This document shows positions 9,889 to 19,733 of a stretch of DNA of 32,303 nucleotides, piece by piece. The position numbers were made by a program, and so were the translations under genes. This DNA is from Syncephalis plumigaleata. Lineage: Eukaryota > Zoopagomycota > Zoopagomycetes > Zoopagales > Piptocephalidaceae. The stretch covers positions 1 through 32,303 of the forward strand of contig JAIXMF010000137.1 of NCBI GenBank assembly GCA_025201365.1, read 5' to 3'. The notes under the pieces are model-generated. The model saw nothing but the letters and a program-made list of their open reading frames with translations. It searched no databases and had not been told where the DNA came from. Numbering within the stretch: the first letter of the stretch is position 1; each line of letters begins with the position of its first letter.

Positions 9889-10930
9889 ATGGATGATGAA
9901 TGGAAGGAAACGGCTACTCGGTGGCTTGGTATTCCACTCCACCCGCTAGGAGAAATATCATTTTTCGACTTTATTTTGGGAAAGCCCGAGCACGATTTGA
10001 GTAAAGAGGAGGTACAAGCAAGGATGACGGGTCTTCATCGACAACTTTTATTCTACACGGCGCTATCGCTGATGTTTGGTCATAATCTATGCGCCATCAT
10101 TGGTATCGCTTTTAAACAGCCGCGAAATGTGACGGTCTGGTGTTGTATATTTACCTCGTTCCTAGGCACTAGTCTATTTCTTGTCGCCTTGCTAAGCGGC
10201 CTACTAACCACCATGAATTGTAGACAATTGATCTGGTGCGGTATGCTGCTGCTCGGCATCTCCACCATTGCCAATAGCTTTTTACTGCTGTATAAAGCGT
10301 ATCTCGCATTACTTCGACGCTACTGGGTGGCAGGTGTCGGTGCACTAATGCTATGTCTACAGGCTGGATTCATGCTATGCGGCATGGCTACCGTTCCTAT
10401 TACCGTCAAAGAGTACGACGGCTGCGTTGCTCATTACACGCAACTCCTGTCTTATACGTGGTTAGGCACCATTATGCCGACTAACGTGTTCTTCTCGGCT
10501 ATATTCTGCTACGTCGCCTATACGCAGTATCGTATCTACGGTTCAGATGCTTGGAAAAGACTCGCCGACGATGGCATACAAACGATGTGCATGGTCATCC
10601 TATGCAACATCGTCTGCGGTCTCTTTATTATCTTTCGAGTGCTCGGTGACTTTTCCGAAATATTCTTCATGATTGATTGGCAAGTAGTGTTCGGATATCA
10701 TCGTGGCATGAACGATACGATTAACACTCTTATTTTCTCTTTCGATTAGGCTTCTTACCACTTCAATCCTAGTCAATCATTGTTCCAACATATTTAAGGT
10801 GGCCGCTAGTATTGCCAAGTCAAATAGTGCCACGAATAAATGCACCAATACTGAAGTTGACATAACGGAAACGGTTACAACGCTGCATGGCTACATTCCA
10901 AATACGACTACGTATACCGTGCTATCCTAA
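9889..10930 (+). CDS. Seven-helix receptor-like protein 2, GC-AG intron
   Basis: Exons 9889-10679 and 10750-10930 give 323 aa. Conserved points are ETATRWLGIPLHPLGE at the N-terminus, NCRQL before TM3, YKAYLALLRRYW after TM3, GCVAHY in the TM4-TM5 loop and YGSDAWKRL before TM6. The intron uses a GCAAGT donor instead of GTAAGT, with acceptor GATTAG. The spliced second exon gives LLTTSILVNHC and a tail ending VTTLHGYIPNTTTYTVLS, matching the paralogues. Unlike its relatives, unspliced RNA does not stop at the junction but stays open for 22 more codons (to 10749), giving an alternative C-terminus. The homology of exon 2 to the relatives supports the spliced form. Confidence 0.82.
10680..10749 (+). 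other. GC-AG intron, open when retained
   Basis: The intron begins GCAAGT and ends TTAG, with TTAAC as a branch-like site. Its length is 70 bases. It lies at exactly the same codon and phase as the GT-AG introns of the six paralogues. Confidence 0.8.
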
Positions 10931-11450
10931 CTATTGTAATAATCATTGCTAAAATGGTATACATATTTTTCTTTTGTTTTAACTTTCTAGATCAGTAATG
11001 ATGTTGTAGTAAATAAAAAATCGGATTATTATATTGCATATCATTCCCAATATCAATGCAATGTGTGCAATGTATGTACTCTCTGTTGGAATTGACTTTG
11101 AAACACAAATGGTTTAATTCGAAGGGACGACAATGTCGTAAACAATGTCTATGCAAAGAAAACAAACAAGCAAACAAATAAATCAACCAGAGTTGGTATC
11201 TGTTATCGAGAGATTTCACATAAACACAGTTGTAGAAAAATCGACAATCGCTAGCAATGAAAGAATATCCACAGATGAAAAGACGATTGCACAAAAGGGA
11301 AATAGGTAGATGGCGATCAGACAATACGATTTATGGATAGACAAATAGAAGAGAGAATAGATAGCTGGAAAGAGTAGGGAATCGCACGTATATCTATGTG
11401 TGTATATATATACGTATGTATATGACTTGCAATGGTTATTTATAGGACGA
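10931..11450. other. Intergenic region between convergent genes
   Basis: About 520 bases between the end of receptor gene 2 and the end of the HMG gene. AT-rich, with ATATATAC repeats at about 11400-11420. Open frames on the minus strand show no recognisable protein. Confidence 0.45.
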
Positions 11451-12616
11451 TTACGCCTTAACCACCTTCTTTGCCTTCTTTGACTTCTTTACTGGCGTCG
11501 TTGCACCGGCATTGTTGGCGGGTTTTGGCGCCGCAGGTTTCTCGGCCTCCTTGGGTTTGGCTGGCTCTTTCGTTTCTTTCTTCTCACCGCCTGCCTTGGG
11601 TGCCTGCTTCTTGGCCTTCTTGGTAGGCGTTACCGGTGCTGGCACTTCTTTCTTTGGCTTGGTATTCTCAACTTCACCCTCGGACGATTCAGCACTACCG
11701 CTACTTTCTTGGCTGCTGTTGTCATTTTCAGATGATTCGCTAGCAGCTGGTGGTGGTGGAGCAGCAGCAGCCTTCTTCTTCTTCTTTGGTTTCTTAGAGG
11801 CGCCAGCTGGTGTAGCGGGAGCAGCAGTAGCTTCACTCTTGGATGGAGTACTAGTTTGTGGTGTTGGTTTCGAGTTTTCAGTCTTGCTCTTCTTCGATGG
11901 AGTGCCGCTAACAACGGGGCTGGCCGCTTTACTCTCTTCCGGTGAAGCGTTACCCTTCTTGGCGAGGTATTCCTCTTGAAGCTTAGCAAATTCCTCCTTG
12001 CTAGCATTGTATCGGCTCTCGTACACCTAAATGACGAACGACGAATGACGAATGAGCAATGACGAATGAGCAATGATGAATGATGATAAATGTATGCGCT
12101 AGCTTACCTCACGACGTGATTCTGGCAATGCTTTCCATAGAGTGCCAATTTCCTTCATTAAATCGGAATACGTCATATCCGGATGTTTCTCCTTGATAAT
12201 TGGTCGCTGGTCAGACATGAACAGCAAGAACGAGCTTGCTGGACGCTTAGGAGCATCTGGGTCACGTTCACGCTTGCGCTTCTTGTCCGATTCATCGCCT
12301 AATCCATTGGCACCTGATGCAATGGACTTTAATAGCTTCTCGTCAATGCCAACAGTTTGACTTAGGGTGCTGGCAATGAGCGATGAATGCTTGGCAATAA
12401 TAGCATAGCTTTGAGTGAGCTATTAGGGAGATTATTATTAAAGGAAACAACATTGATTAGCGATATTGTGTGTAAATGGCGATATTGTTAATCGATTGAT
12501 TGATTGATTAATCAATTAATTTAGTCTATTACCTCCAACACTTGTTGCGCCGTAAGCGTAACAGGGGTCTCAGCCGGTATATCGGCGGGTAGTTCAAGCT
12601 TCTTTGTGTTTGCCAT
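11451..12616 (-). CDS. HMG-box chromatin protein, HMO1-like
   Basis: Exons 12533-12616, 12108-12419 and 11451-12026 give 323 aa, all junctions in phase 0. The N-terminal region (about 20-70) is helical and hydrophobic. A basic patch KKRKRERDPDAPKRP then leads into one HMG box (about 82-155: SSFLLFMSDQRPIIKEKHPD...WKALPESRREVYESRY). The last 150 residues are Lys/Ala/Pro-rich with an acidic serine block (about 240-265), suggesting a disordered DNA- or histone-contacting tail. The order of N-terminal domain, KRERDPNAPKKP-type box and lysine-rich tail is that of yeast Hmo1, which works at rRNA and ribosomal protein promoters. A generic HMGB or FACT-type protein is the alternative. The upstream plus-strand GA-rich tract (12700-12860) is pyrimidine-rich on the coding side, as in strongly expressed fungal genes. 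Confidence 0.75.
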
Positions 12617-12695
12617 TGTAAACTAACAAGGGAGAACAAGTTGAGCGTAGTTAGTATGTGCAAGTGATAGTGGTGTTTAATACACGACAATATAG

Positions 12696-12862
12696 AAGGA
12701 GGAGGAAGAGGAAAGAGAGAGGGAAAGGTTCACTAATAAAAAAGGTAAACAAATAAACAAAATGATATGTGGTGTGTAATAAAATAGCAAGTGAACCAGA
12801 GAGAGAGAGAGAAAGAGGATAAGAGAGAGAAATAGGAGGAGTGAAGGGGAGAAAGGGAGAGT
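12696..12862 (-). promoter_or_regulatory. Pyrimidine-rich promoter tract of the HMG gene
   Basis: The plus strand is almost uninterrupted purine (GGAGGAGGAAGAGG, GAGAGAGAGAGAAAG). Read in the gene's direction it is a CT block 80-250 bases upstream of the ATG, a common feature of fungal housekeeping promoters. Confidence 0.35.
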
Positions 12863-13149
12863 AAGTATCTCCGTCAGAAACGACTAGGGTAATAAATAGG
12901 TAACTGATGAATAAAGACGGAAAAGAACGCGTACATAAACCGTTCGCACTTTAGTGAGATCAACTAGCAACTCACTTACCTACGAAAAGGTGGTTAACGT
13001 CCTAGTTTATATGCAGTTTAAACAGGAGTGTAGTCGTGTTAATTGGTGGCAACAACACAGGCTTACTGGTATCGCGTGTGTGTATGCGTGTGTGTGTGAA
13101 AGAGATGGGTTAACAATCGTAGTGTAGCGTAAGGTGTCAAGTAAGTAAA

Positions 13150-13168
13150 TAGAGAGAGAGAGAGAGAG
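13150..13168. repeat. (AG)n microsatellite
   Basis: Uninterrupted AG repeat in the intergenic region upstream of the HMG gene. Confidence 0.85.
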
Positions 13169-13808
13169 TAACCGATAACAATGTTATTGATAATAGAAAG
13201 GCTCAAGTGAAGGATAATGTTAAGAAAAGGGAAAGAAATAGGAGAGTGGGGCGGTGAGAATGAATGATTGTTCTTTAATGTTCCAAATGAGATAGATACC
13301 CTCCTCATTATAATAGCAGTTAATAATGGCAAAAAGACTTTTTTTTTTGTCTAATTCTTTCTCTCTTTGTGAGTGTGTTTTTTGTCCAATCCACTTATAA
13401 ACATCAGTTATCATCATCACGAGTAATAAACCATGCTTAATGCAACCTATGAATTTAGATTACACATACCAATCATCAGTAACGCATAACTATTAACTCG
13501 TGAGTTTTATTTACTAAAGATACCTTTTCTAATGAACTACTGATTACTAGACTCTTTCCTTTCTTTTGATTATCAATTCCAATTCATTGTTATTGAATTA
13601 AACCATTATATACACATAGACCTAGATAGTAAACATTATAATAATGTATTCTTTGTTCTTTCATTTATCCGTTACATATTATTAAAGAGATTGTCGTCGC
13701 TTGTAGCATTATCCAGAAAAACATCATAGCAACGACGGTTACTCCTCTCTACAATAACATGGATAGACATGCACATTCAAAACAAGAAAAAGTGTCGACA
13801 AACTATTA

Positions 13809-14358
13809 CTACTCCATCTCCATGTCGAATAGATCCTCGCCCTTGTTATTCTTGGCGGATCCATCGACGGCTGTGCCGTTAAAGTTATGGACGTCTACAT
13901 CGTCTTCTTCCTCGCGTGTGGTGGGCAATGTTTGTGCACGAGAATCGGTCATCGTTTCTAGATCGACCACGTCCGATGCCGACACCGAGCGGGACAGGGA
14001 ACTTGGGTGGACCGGTAACGAGTTGTTCGTTAATGAGCATGCGCCTCGTGTCACACCTGGGACATTGGCCATGTTTGCCGGTGGTGTACGGGAGAGAGGC
14101 GAGTTACGAAGCGAAAGCAGCTTGTTTCTATCGTAGATAATGCGTGTACCTATGCAATAGCAATAGCAATAGCAAGAATCGTATGATGATTAGTTCAAGT
14201 GATGCTGTTGTTTCCACGTCTTGAATAAAACGAAACTTACCACCAGGCGTGGTTGAGAAGATTGTACCGTGTGGCGTGGTACTATAATCCGATGGCAATG
14301 GTGCACTTGGATCGGCACGACGAATGGCCACAGGAATGTCACGAGCTGATGTGGACAT
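13809..14358 (-). CDS. EIF4EBP: eIF4E-binding protein (animal-type 4E-BP)
   Basis: Exons 14241-14358 and 13809-14149 give 152 aa. The protein represses cap-dependent translation by binding eIF4E and is released when TORC1 phosphorylates it. The sequence shows a RAIP-like motif (RDIPVAIRR, 6-14), the two TOR-site repeats (DYSTTPHGT and [14 protein letters not shown]), and the canonical YxxxxL-phi eIF4E site (YDRNKLL). [10 protein letters not shown] follows, equivalent to the Ser65/Thr70 region, then PGVT, a long Ser-rich acidic linker, and a C-terminal FDMEM, equivalent to the TOS motif FEMDI. Order and spacing match animal 4E-BPs, with a longer linker than the usual 118-120 aa. The intron splits the second Gly of TTPGG. 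Yeast Caf20 and Eap1 are not of this family. Confidence 0.92.
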
Positions 14359-15114
14359 GATGATAATTACGTAGCTACTCGATTACGTTGGTGTTACAGA
14401 GTTAATGGCAATGCAATCTCAAAGACAATGGTATGGTCAATGACGTGCAAGGCTAGACTACTAGTAATTTAAACTGCAACAAAGTAGATCCTTACACTAC
14501 TATTATAGATTATTAGCGTTGATGTTAAAAGCATTGTCAATTAGCAATATATATATCATGATAACTCACCAAAATAAAGAAATAACAACACAAACAAGCA
14601 AAACAACAACTATTCACTCAGTTTTACACGTTTGTATAGATCGTGGTAGTAATAACAGTGATAATAGTGATAGTAGTAGTGATAATAGTCGTAGTGATAA
14701 TAATGGCTATTGTCGTCGTGCTATTGCTGCTACTATTGTTATGATTGTTGTTATGGTTGTTGCTGAGATTGGCACTGATTCTATTAAGCAAAATAAACAA
14801 GATTGTAAAGCATTAGAAACCTAGATCATTGTCACATATATATATATATACATCGCTAGTTCATCCTTCAATAATGAGCGATAAACCAGTTTGATATATA
14901 GATATCGCCATTAAGGAAAAGATAAAAGTAAAAAACATCATCCAATTCGTTGCCGTTGCTCAAATAAAAAGGTCATGTATCGCAAATGGATGCACGCATT
15001 CTATTCATGTAATAGCACTATTATTACTAGTGGTTGTACCATACCACCACCACTACTACTACTACTACTATTGACACACACCTAGTAATCACACATCTAC
15101 CCGAGTTGCCTACC

Positions 15115-15206
15115 TTAATCCTTGTGTGGCTCACGAGCGTACTTGATCGATCGGTGCAATGAACGTTGCTTCTTTGTTGATACACGGTCTAGAGCTTGCC
15201 TGCTTA
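15115..15206 (-). CDS. Possible last exon of a bS18m-like mitochondrial ribosomal protein
   Basis: The frame reads RQALDRVSTKKQRSLHRSIK, then YAREPHKD and a stop. The core VSxKxQRxLxRxIKxAR matches the most conserved helix of bacterial and mitochondrial bS18 (VSAKQQRELARAIKRAR). The usual LLPY ending is missing and upstream exons could not be assembled: the preceding part is pyrimidine-rich and looks intronic. This may be a real terminal exon, a decayed copy or chance. The call is tentative. Confidence 0.22.
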
Positions 15207-15401
15207 CTCGGTTTCTCTCAAAGATGCCGTGTGCGTTGATTGAAAAGGAGAAGGAGAAAATAATAATGGGTTCCGGCAGACTATTATGCAAGAAAAAGAA
15301 GGTGTGTGTGTGTGTTGACCAGAGCGCCAACGAAACAGAGAAGCCAGTTAGTTAGCGGTCTTTTTCTCGCTCGCTCTCTCACTCTAAGAGTGTCAGTTGA
15401 A

Positions 15402-15737
15402 TCACTCCACAACTGGGACAGTCTGGTTTAAAACGACCAACACTGCCACCATCACCACACCACCACCGCCATCACTATAACTTGGTAATAGTGACCTATT
15501 TTCACACTCGTATTCTCAACCAAGGATGATCGTATCATCAGCGGACGAATCAAGAAAGAAAATAAAGGAAACAAATGCCACACTCATACAACGATTGCTT
15601 ACCAAAATAATGGAAGCGCAAGCGTACCCAGTTGCCTAGCGAAATAGATGCAAAACGTGCGGAATGTGGACTGGCCAAGTAGAATAAAAAATAGGGCAAT
15701 ATAGAGCAACAATAAGAGCAAACTCAAAGCAATAAGT
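15402..15737 (-). CDS. Possible two-exon fragment of a small membrane protein
   Basis: Candidate exon 15603-15737 encodes a strongly hydrophobic segment (LLLLLLYIALFFILLG) followed by FRTFCIYFARQLG and ends at a GTAAGC donor. Candidate exon 15402-15495 continues in phase after an AATAG acceptor and encodes another hydrophobic stretch (VVMVAVLVVL) before a stop. No start exon was found and no family is recognised. The AT- and GT-rich context can create such frames by chance. Confidence 0.2.
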
Positions 15738-16340
15738 CTTTAGCAGTATGCGCTTGTATGCGTGTGTGTGTTTGTTATGTGTTTGTGCCAACGAGCAATA
15801 AAGGGAAATAAAGGCCGTAAAACACTGTAAAGAGTCAAACACACGGAACGCAAACGACAAACGACAAACGAAACGATGCAGTACGTGCACAGCAATGAAG
15901 CAGAAAGAGTCGCGAGGAGGCTAAAAGATTTCGAATGTGTTCATACAAAAATCAAAGTGCGGCCATCAGCGAATCAACAAAATCTGTCATTCAACACACA
16001 CACACACACAATCATTCCTCTTTTTTCATCCATCAATTATCATCAGAATGACAGGTAAGATAGATAGATAGATGGAGAGATGGAGAGATGAGAGAGAGAA
16101 TGATCATATGACCGAATAAATAGGCGGCTGTTTAAACCATGTCCTATGACGATACTAATAGCCACCATTTTAATCATCGAGTTATTCTTTTATAGAGCCA
16201 TTTTAGAAATACCACGTGGATCTACAATAAAAATAGATCAATAAGACATGATATCTCGGCATGAATCAACTTCAAATTAAGGATTATTATTTATTATAAT
16301 GTATTATCGATGATGACGATGACGATGATTAAGTGAATGA

Positions 16341-16532
16341 TTAGAGATATACAATAGAGTGTACGAGTAATGTCAAGATTGCCAACATGAAATAGGATAA
16401 AGGACGTGCGTGCTTGTTGGCATTACTAGCACGAGCACTACTAGTATTTGCGCTAGTATTGTCATTCGAATGATGTGTACTAGCACTACTAACGGTATAG
16501 TTGGTGGTCGTCTTGCTACGCACGTCTCTTTC
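16341..16532 (-). other. In-frame Ser/Thr-rich GPI tail beyond the TAG stop of the CRH gene
   Basis: Directly after the TAG at 16533-16535 the same frame stays open for 63 codons. It encodes a Ser/Thr/Asn-rich linker with NYT and NTS sequons (TNYTVSSAS, NDNTSANTSS), a small-residue ASNANKH segment and a hydrophobic C-terminus (LSYFMLAILTLLVHSIVYL). This is the standard end of fungal GPI-anchored CRH proteins. The segment is not random: composition and order are what the family predicts. Confidence 0.7.
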
Positions 16533-17560
16533 CTAGCAGTTAGGCGTGAATTTAATCCAGTCAAAGTAGGCATATTGCGGGAAATTGCTAGAACTGCTCT
16601 TGCCGGCCCAGTTGTCATAGTCGCTGCCGTCCCATAGCGTCACTTTGAAGCGCATAAGTTGCGTGGGGAACATGCTGGCGTCCGAGCGATACAATGTTCG
16701 AATGACCCTTCCATCTAGTAGCCATCTAAAATAAATGAATGAATCAATGAATAGACAATGTCATGTCATCAGTAATGCATCAGTAATGACAAATCTGTCA
16801 TTCTATAGGAGATCGTGACAACGATCAACTTACGAGACTGTATCCTCTTGATAGTCGATACCGTAGACGTGATACGTTTCCGACGTGTCACTCCCGGTGT
16901 CGTGGTATATCGGGTCGTCTTGTCCTCGTTGACCGTTAACCCAGTAGAATGACTGGAAATGATCCGGATCCTTGCCTACGAATTCAATGTCCACCTCATC
17001 TTGCGTGCCATCAGGACCAATGCCGCTACGAAGCTATTCCGGAAACGAAAGAGAAAATGATTAGCACATTCAAGGAGAAGAATACACGATGCTACAATCA
17101 TCTTACATAGATGGATGTTACCACGCCATTGGTTCGACCGGTTCGGATGCGCGCCTCAACCTTGCCAGTTCGATATTCGAAGGATGGTCCAATGGATGGG
17201 CCACATTTGGAGGTGAGCCTAAGTACCAGGTTGCCTTGGTCGAGGAAGGCGTTCTCCTGGCAATAGTTATTCTCGAACGATTCATTGGTGAACTCGTCAA
17301 GATCACTAGACTGATCAAAGTTATAGATAATGGGTGAGCAACTAGCCAACGGTTCGACTTGTTGCTGCTGCTGTTCTTGTTGTTCGGACGACCTCGCATC
17401 TTGACTAGTGGTTATCGTGTCGGCGCACCCTATAAATGGCGCTGCTGTGGTTACTACTGCTATTGCAGCAATTAGTAAACGTAACTTGAACTAGTGTACA
17501 AAAGCGTATGAATAACATGCATGAATAAATAGGTATATGAATATGAATGTAACTAACCAT
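16533..17560 (-). CDS. CRH-type GH16 chitin-glucan transglycosylase
   Basis: Exons 17558-17560 (ATG only), 17107-17490, 16834-17033 and 16533-16725 give 259 aa to the TAG. CRH enzymes cross-link chitin to beta-glucan in the fungal wall. Features in order are a signal peptide (MFKLRLLIAAIAVVTTAAPF), a Q-rich linker, a conserved N-terminal block (FTNESFENNYC, ending in TGKVEARIRT) and the catalytic motif DEVDIEFVG with nucleophile and acid/base Glu (about 145-153). FYWVNG, a WLLDGRVIRT strand, FPTQLMRFKVTLWDG and a WAGK strand follow. The ATG-only exon is supported because the frame of exon 2 has no other usable Met before the catalytic domain and the splice restores a perfect signal peptide. 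The stop falls exactly where the GPI linker should begin (see 16341-16532), so the gene either makes a secreted form, is read through, or carries a recent nonsense change. Confidence 0.88.
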
Positions 17561-18209
17561 ATCAGTGGATTACACGGGTTTAACAGTATATTAGGGACAA
17601 GTACAATTCACCAGTTGGAATAGTTACTATGCGATGTTCGCTAATGTCATGATTTATACTCGGCTGTAGTAAGCCATTTTCTCGTTAGTGTGGCCTTAGA
17701 CTTATTATGATAAATTGGTCTAGCTCACAAAACACCAATATAAAGCGAGACATAATAATATGCTTGTTTAATACGCCAATAAAAGGTCAGTAATGAAACA
17801 TAAAACGACATGGTCTTCTTATCCATCACCATTCCACGGATAAATAAATTGTAACTTTCAGTTGAGACCACTTAATAGCAGTGATTACTGCTGATTCATT
17901 CCAAATGATTGGACTGTTCGGTTGCCATGTTGGATGTAGAAAAAACTGACCATTTGTATGTCTCATTACATTGAATGCGATTACAATCTGAGAATGATAT
18001 TTTATGGTCATTCAACAAGTGATTAGATGCATATGATTCGCTAAAACCAATGCTTACTTTGTGGCATTCCTTGATACATGCCTATTATGACAGTCTTGCA
18101 TATAATGCGATCAAGCAGCGAGTGACTATACTATATCATCGTTATCGTAATTCACGCAGCATATATCTTCTTACTCATGATGTAGTTAGAATGTACTGCA
18201 TGCATACGT

Positions 18210-18220
18210 AAACCTGTTTT
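18210..18220 (+). promoter_or_regulatory. Shared palindromic motif, receptor gene 3 (distal)
   Basis: AAACCTGTTTT lies about 490 bases before the start at 18707, farther away than in the relatives. Confidence 0.25.
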
Positions 18221-18431
18221 ACAAAGACATCAATACATGCTTACACGCAAGTTGCTGGCTACAAGGATAAATGTACCATCTTCAGGAAGCTAGGCATACT
18301 ATAACAATGTCAATCATCTATACGAGTAGAATAGGTTCTCCGGACAAGTAGCTTATGATATCAGTTAAAATGGCCATCCCTACTGGTGCATTTGGCACAA
18401 TAGCAATGGTGACAAGGCTCGTTTTGCGTGG

Positions 18432-18444
18432 AAAACGTGTTTTT
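18432..18444 (+). promoter_or_regulatory. Shared palindromic motif variant, receptor gene 3 (proximal)
   Basis: AAAACGTGTTTTT lies about 265 bases before the start at 18707. The centre differs (CGTG rather than CCTG). Confidence 0.3.
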
Positions 18445-18706
18445 ATCAGGCGTATGACGACGCCAATAACTGGTCCTCATCTTCACGAGAACCATGCATG
18501 TTCACACCTGTTCTTTTTGCAGAATAAAAGATGGCCCACCTTCTTATTCTCTCCGCCTTACCGTCGTGATATATATCCTAGATTCTTTTGTATTTCTTTA
18601 TTGTTAATATACACCTATATACATACATACATATATATATATTGGTATATTGATACCCTTTTCATTCAATTTATTACTGCTCATAACAAGAATAATATTA
18701 ATAATA

Positions 18707-19733
18707 ATGGACGCAGAATGGCAAAAGAATGCCACTACATGGGCCAGTGTTCCATCCCATCCACTTGGCGAGGTATCCATCTTTCGATACATCTCTGGTG
18801 AATTGGAGACTGAAGGTATATCAAGAGGAAGGGCACAGGGCCGGCTTCATGGCTTTCAGATTATATTGGCTAGCGATACAATTACTTCTTTGATTTTTGC
18901 CCACAACCTATATCTTGTCCTTAAGATACTAGTCAAACAGCCGCGGAATTTCATTGCGTGGTGCTGCCTGGGTACAGCGCTACTTGGCGTTATTCCCGGC
19001 ATTATGATTTGGCTGGCCGCGATAGCCGACTTATTTAACTGCAGTCAAATTGGATTTTACTATATATTCGCAATCATTGTTTCTCTCGTCCTCAGTGACC
19101 TTGCCTTACTGCAGCGTGCTTACTTATCGCAACGTCGACAAACTTGGGTGCTAATTGTTGGCGCCCTAACTCTATTGCCATATGTGGGTGTCGCCGTAAT
19201 TGCATTCGGCTATTCCTATACAAAGATGGAGGAAGAACATGGATGTGTCGTTAACTACCCGCCCAGTCTGCCCTATCTCTGGTTCGGCGGGATGGTTCCT
19301 GTTAATTTGCTGTTCGGCGGTATATTCTGTCATGTCGCTTATAGACAGTATCGTATGTTCGGCACAGATGCATGGAAGCGACTAGCTCGTGATGGTATCC
19401 AGGCCATGTGTGTAGTTACCATTTGCAATCTCATAACTGGCATTTGTATCTTTGCCAAAATTGGTGGCGGTCTTTCCGAGTTATTCTTCGTGCTCGATTG
19501 GTAAGTGTGAGGATGACGGTTCAAATTGGATTACTAACAACTCTATACTTAGGCTTGTGAGCTCAACTATTATGGTGCATCATTGTGATAGCACGCGGCG
19601 TACTGCTACTTCTGCATCATCTCATCCGTCCAGATCGCGGACTAATCGAACCTCGTATATTGACATAAAAGAGACTATAACAACGTATCATGGACGTATT
19701 GCTACAAATACGGAATTTGCATCATTCTACTAG
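18707..19733 (+). CDS. Seven-helix receptor-like protein 3
   Basis: Exons 18707-19500 and 19553-19733 give 324 aa. The start at MDAEWQKNATTW aligns with genes 4 and 6; upstream in-frame Met codons lie in AT-rich leader. The NAT sequon, NCSQ before TM3, LLQRAYLSQRRQTW after TM3, GCVVNY in the TM4-TM5 loop and FGTDAWKRLARDGIQ before TM6 are all present. The LSQRRQ variant of the usual LALLRQ motif is the clearest difference in the second intracellular loop. The 52-base intron (TACTAAC branch, acceptor TTAG) interrupts the Trp codon of TM7. The tail carries ETITTYHGRIATNTEFASFY, the best match to the family tail consensus. Confidence 0.85.

Larger units (their letters stand above)
12617..13808. 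other. Intergenic region with purine tracts and microsatellites
   Basis: About 1.2 kb with no recognised gene. A long purine-rich tract lies at about 12696-12862 and (AG)n at about 13150-13168. GTGT repeats lie at about 13076-13098 and a T run near 13341. Short open frames here are translations of these repeats. Confidence 0.5.
14359..16340. other. Long gene-poor region with simple repeats and weak exon candidates
   Basis: About 2 kb. It begins with the 4E-BP promoter and leader. Simple repeats include GATAATAGT-type repeats at about 14655-14705, (TA)n at about 14837-14851, (CTA)n at about 15048-15070, (GT)n at about 15301-15315, (CA)n at about 15996-16010 and GATA repeats at about 16056-16072. 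Two weak minus-strand exon candidates are listed separately. Nothing else was recognised. Confidence 0.4.
17561..18706. other. Divergent promoter region, CRH and receptor gene 3
   Basis: About 1.15 kb without a recognised gene. A 61-codon frame on the minus strand (17826-18011) shows no family features. The region near 18601-18650 is ATACATACATATATAT-rich and precedes receptor gene 3. The two shared motifs of that gene are listed separately. Confidence 0.45.

Noticed and set aside
11512-11979. Plus-strand open frame of 155 codons opposite the HMG gene
   Set aside because: It is the antisense of the Lys/Ala/Pro-rich tail; composition explains the open frame and there is no start context or family match.
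14519-14824. 101-codon open frame rich in Asp/Ser/Asn
   Set aside because: It translates AGTGATAATAGT-type simple repeats upstream of the 4E-BP gene; no conserved content.
14905-14930. TTCCTTAAT on the minus strand as another U12 branch site
   Set aside because: No ATATCCTTT or GTATCCTTT donor lies upstream and no exon pair is evident.
15876-16058. Plus-strand open frame ending exactly at a GTAAGA donor
   Set aside because: It contains a CA microsatellite (THTHT) and no acceptor downstream continues it sensibly; kept only as a curiosity.
17130-17160. GGTTCGA words suggesting tRNA T-arms
   Set aside because: They lie inside the coding sequence of the CRH gene and have no cloverleaf partner.
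18355-18801. 148-codon plus-strand open frame upstream of receptor gene 3
   Set aside because: It overlaps the start of gene 3 in another frame and encodes repeat-derived residues (YIHTYIYIY) with no domain.
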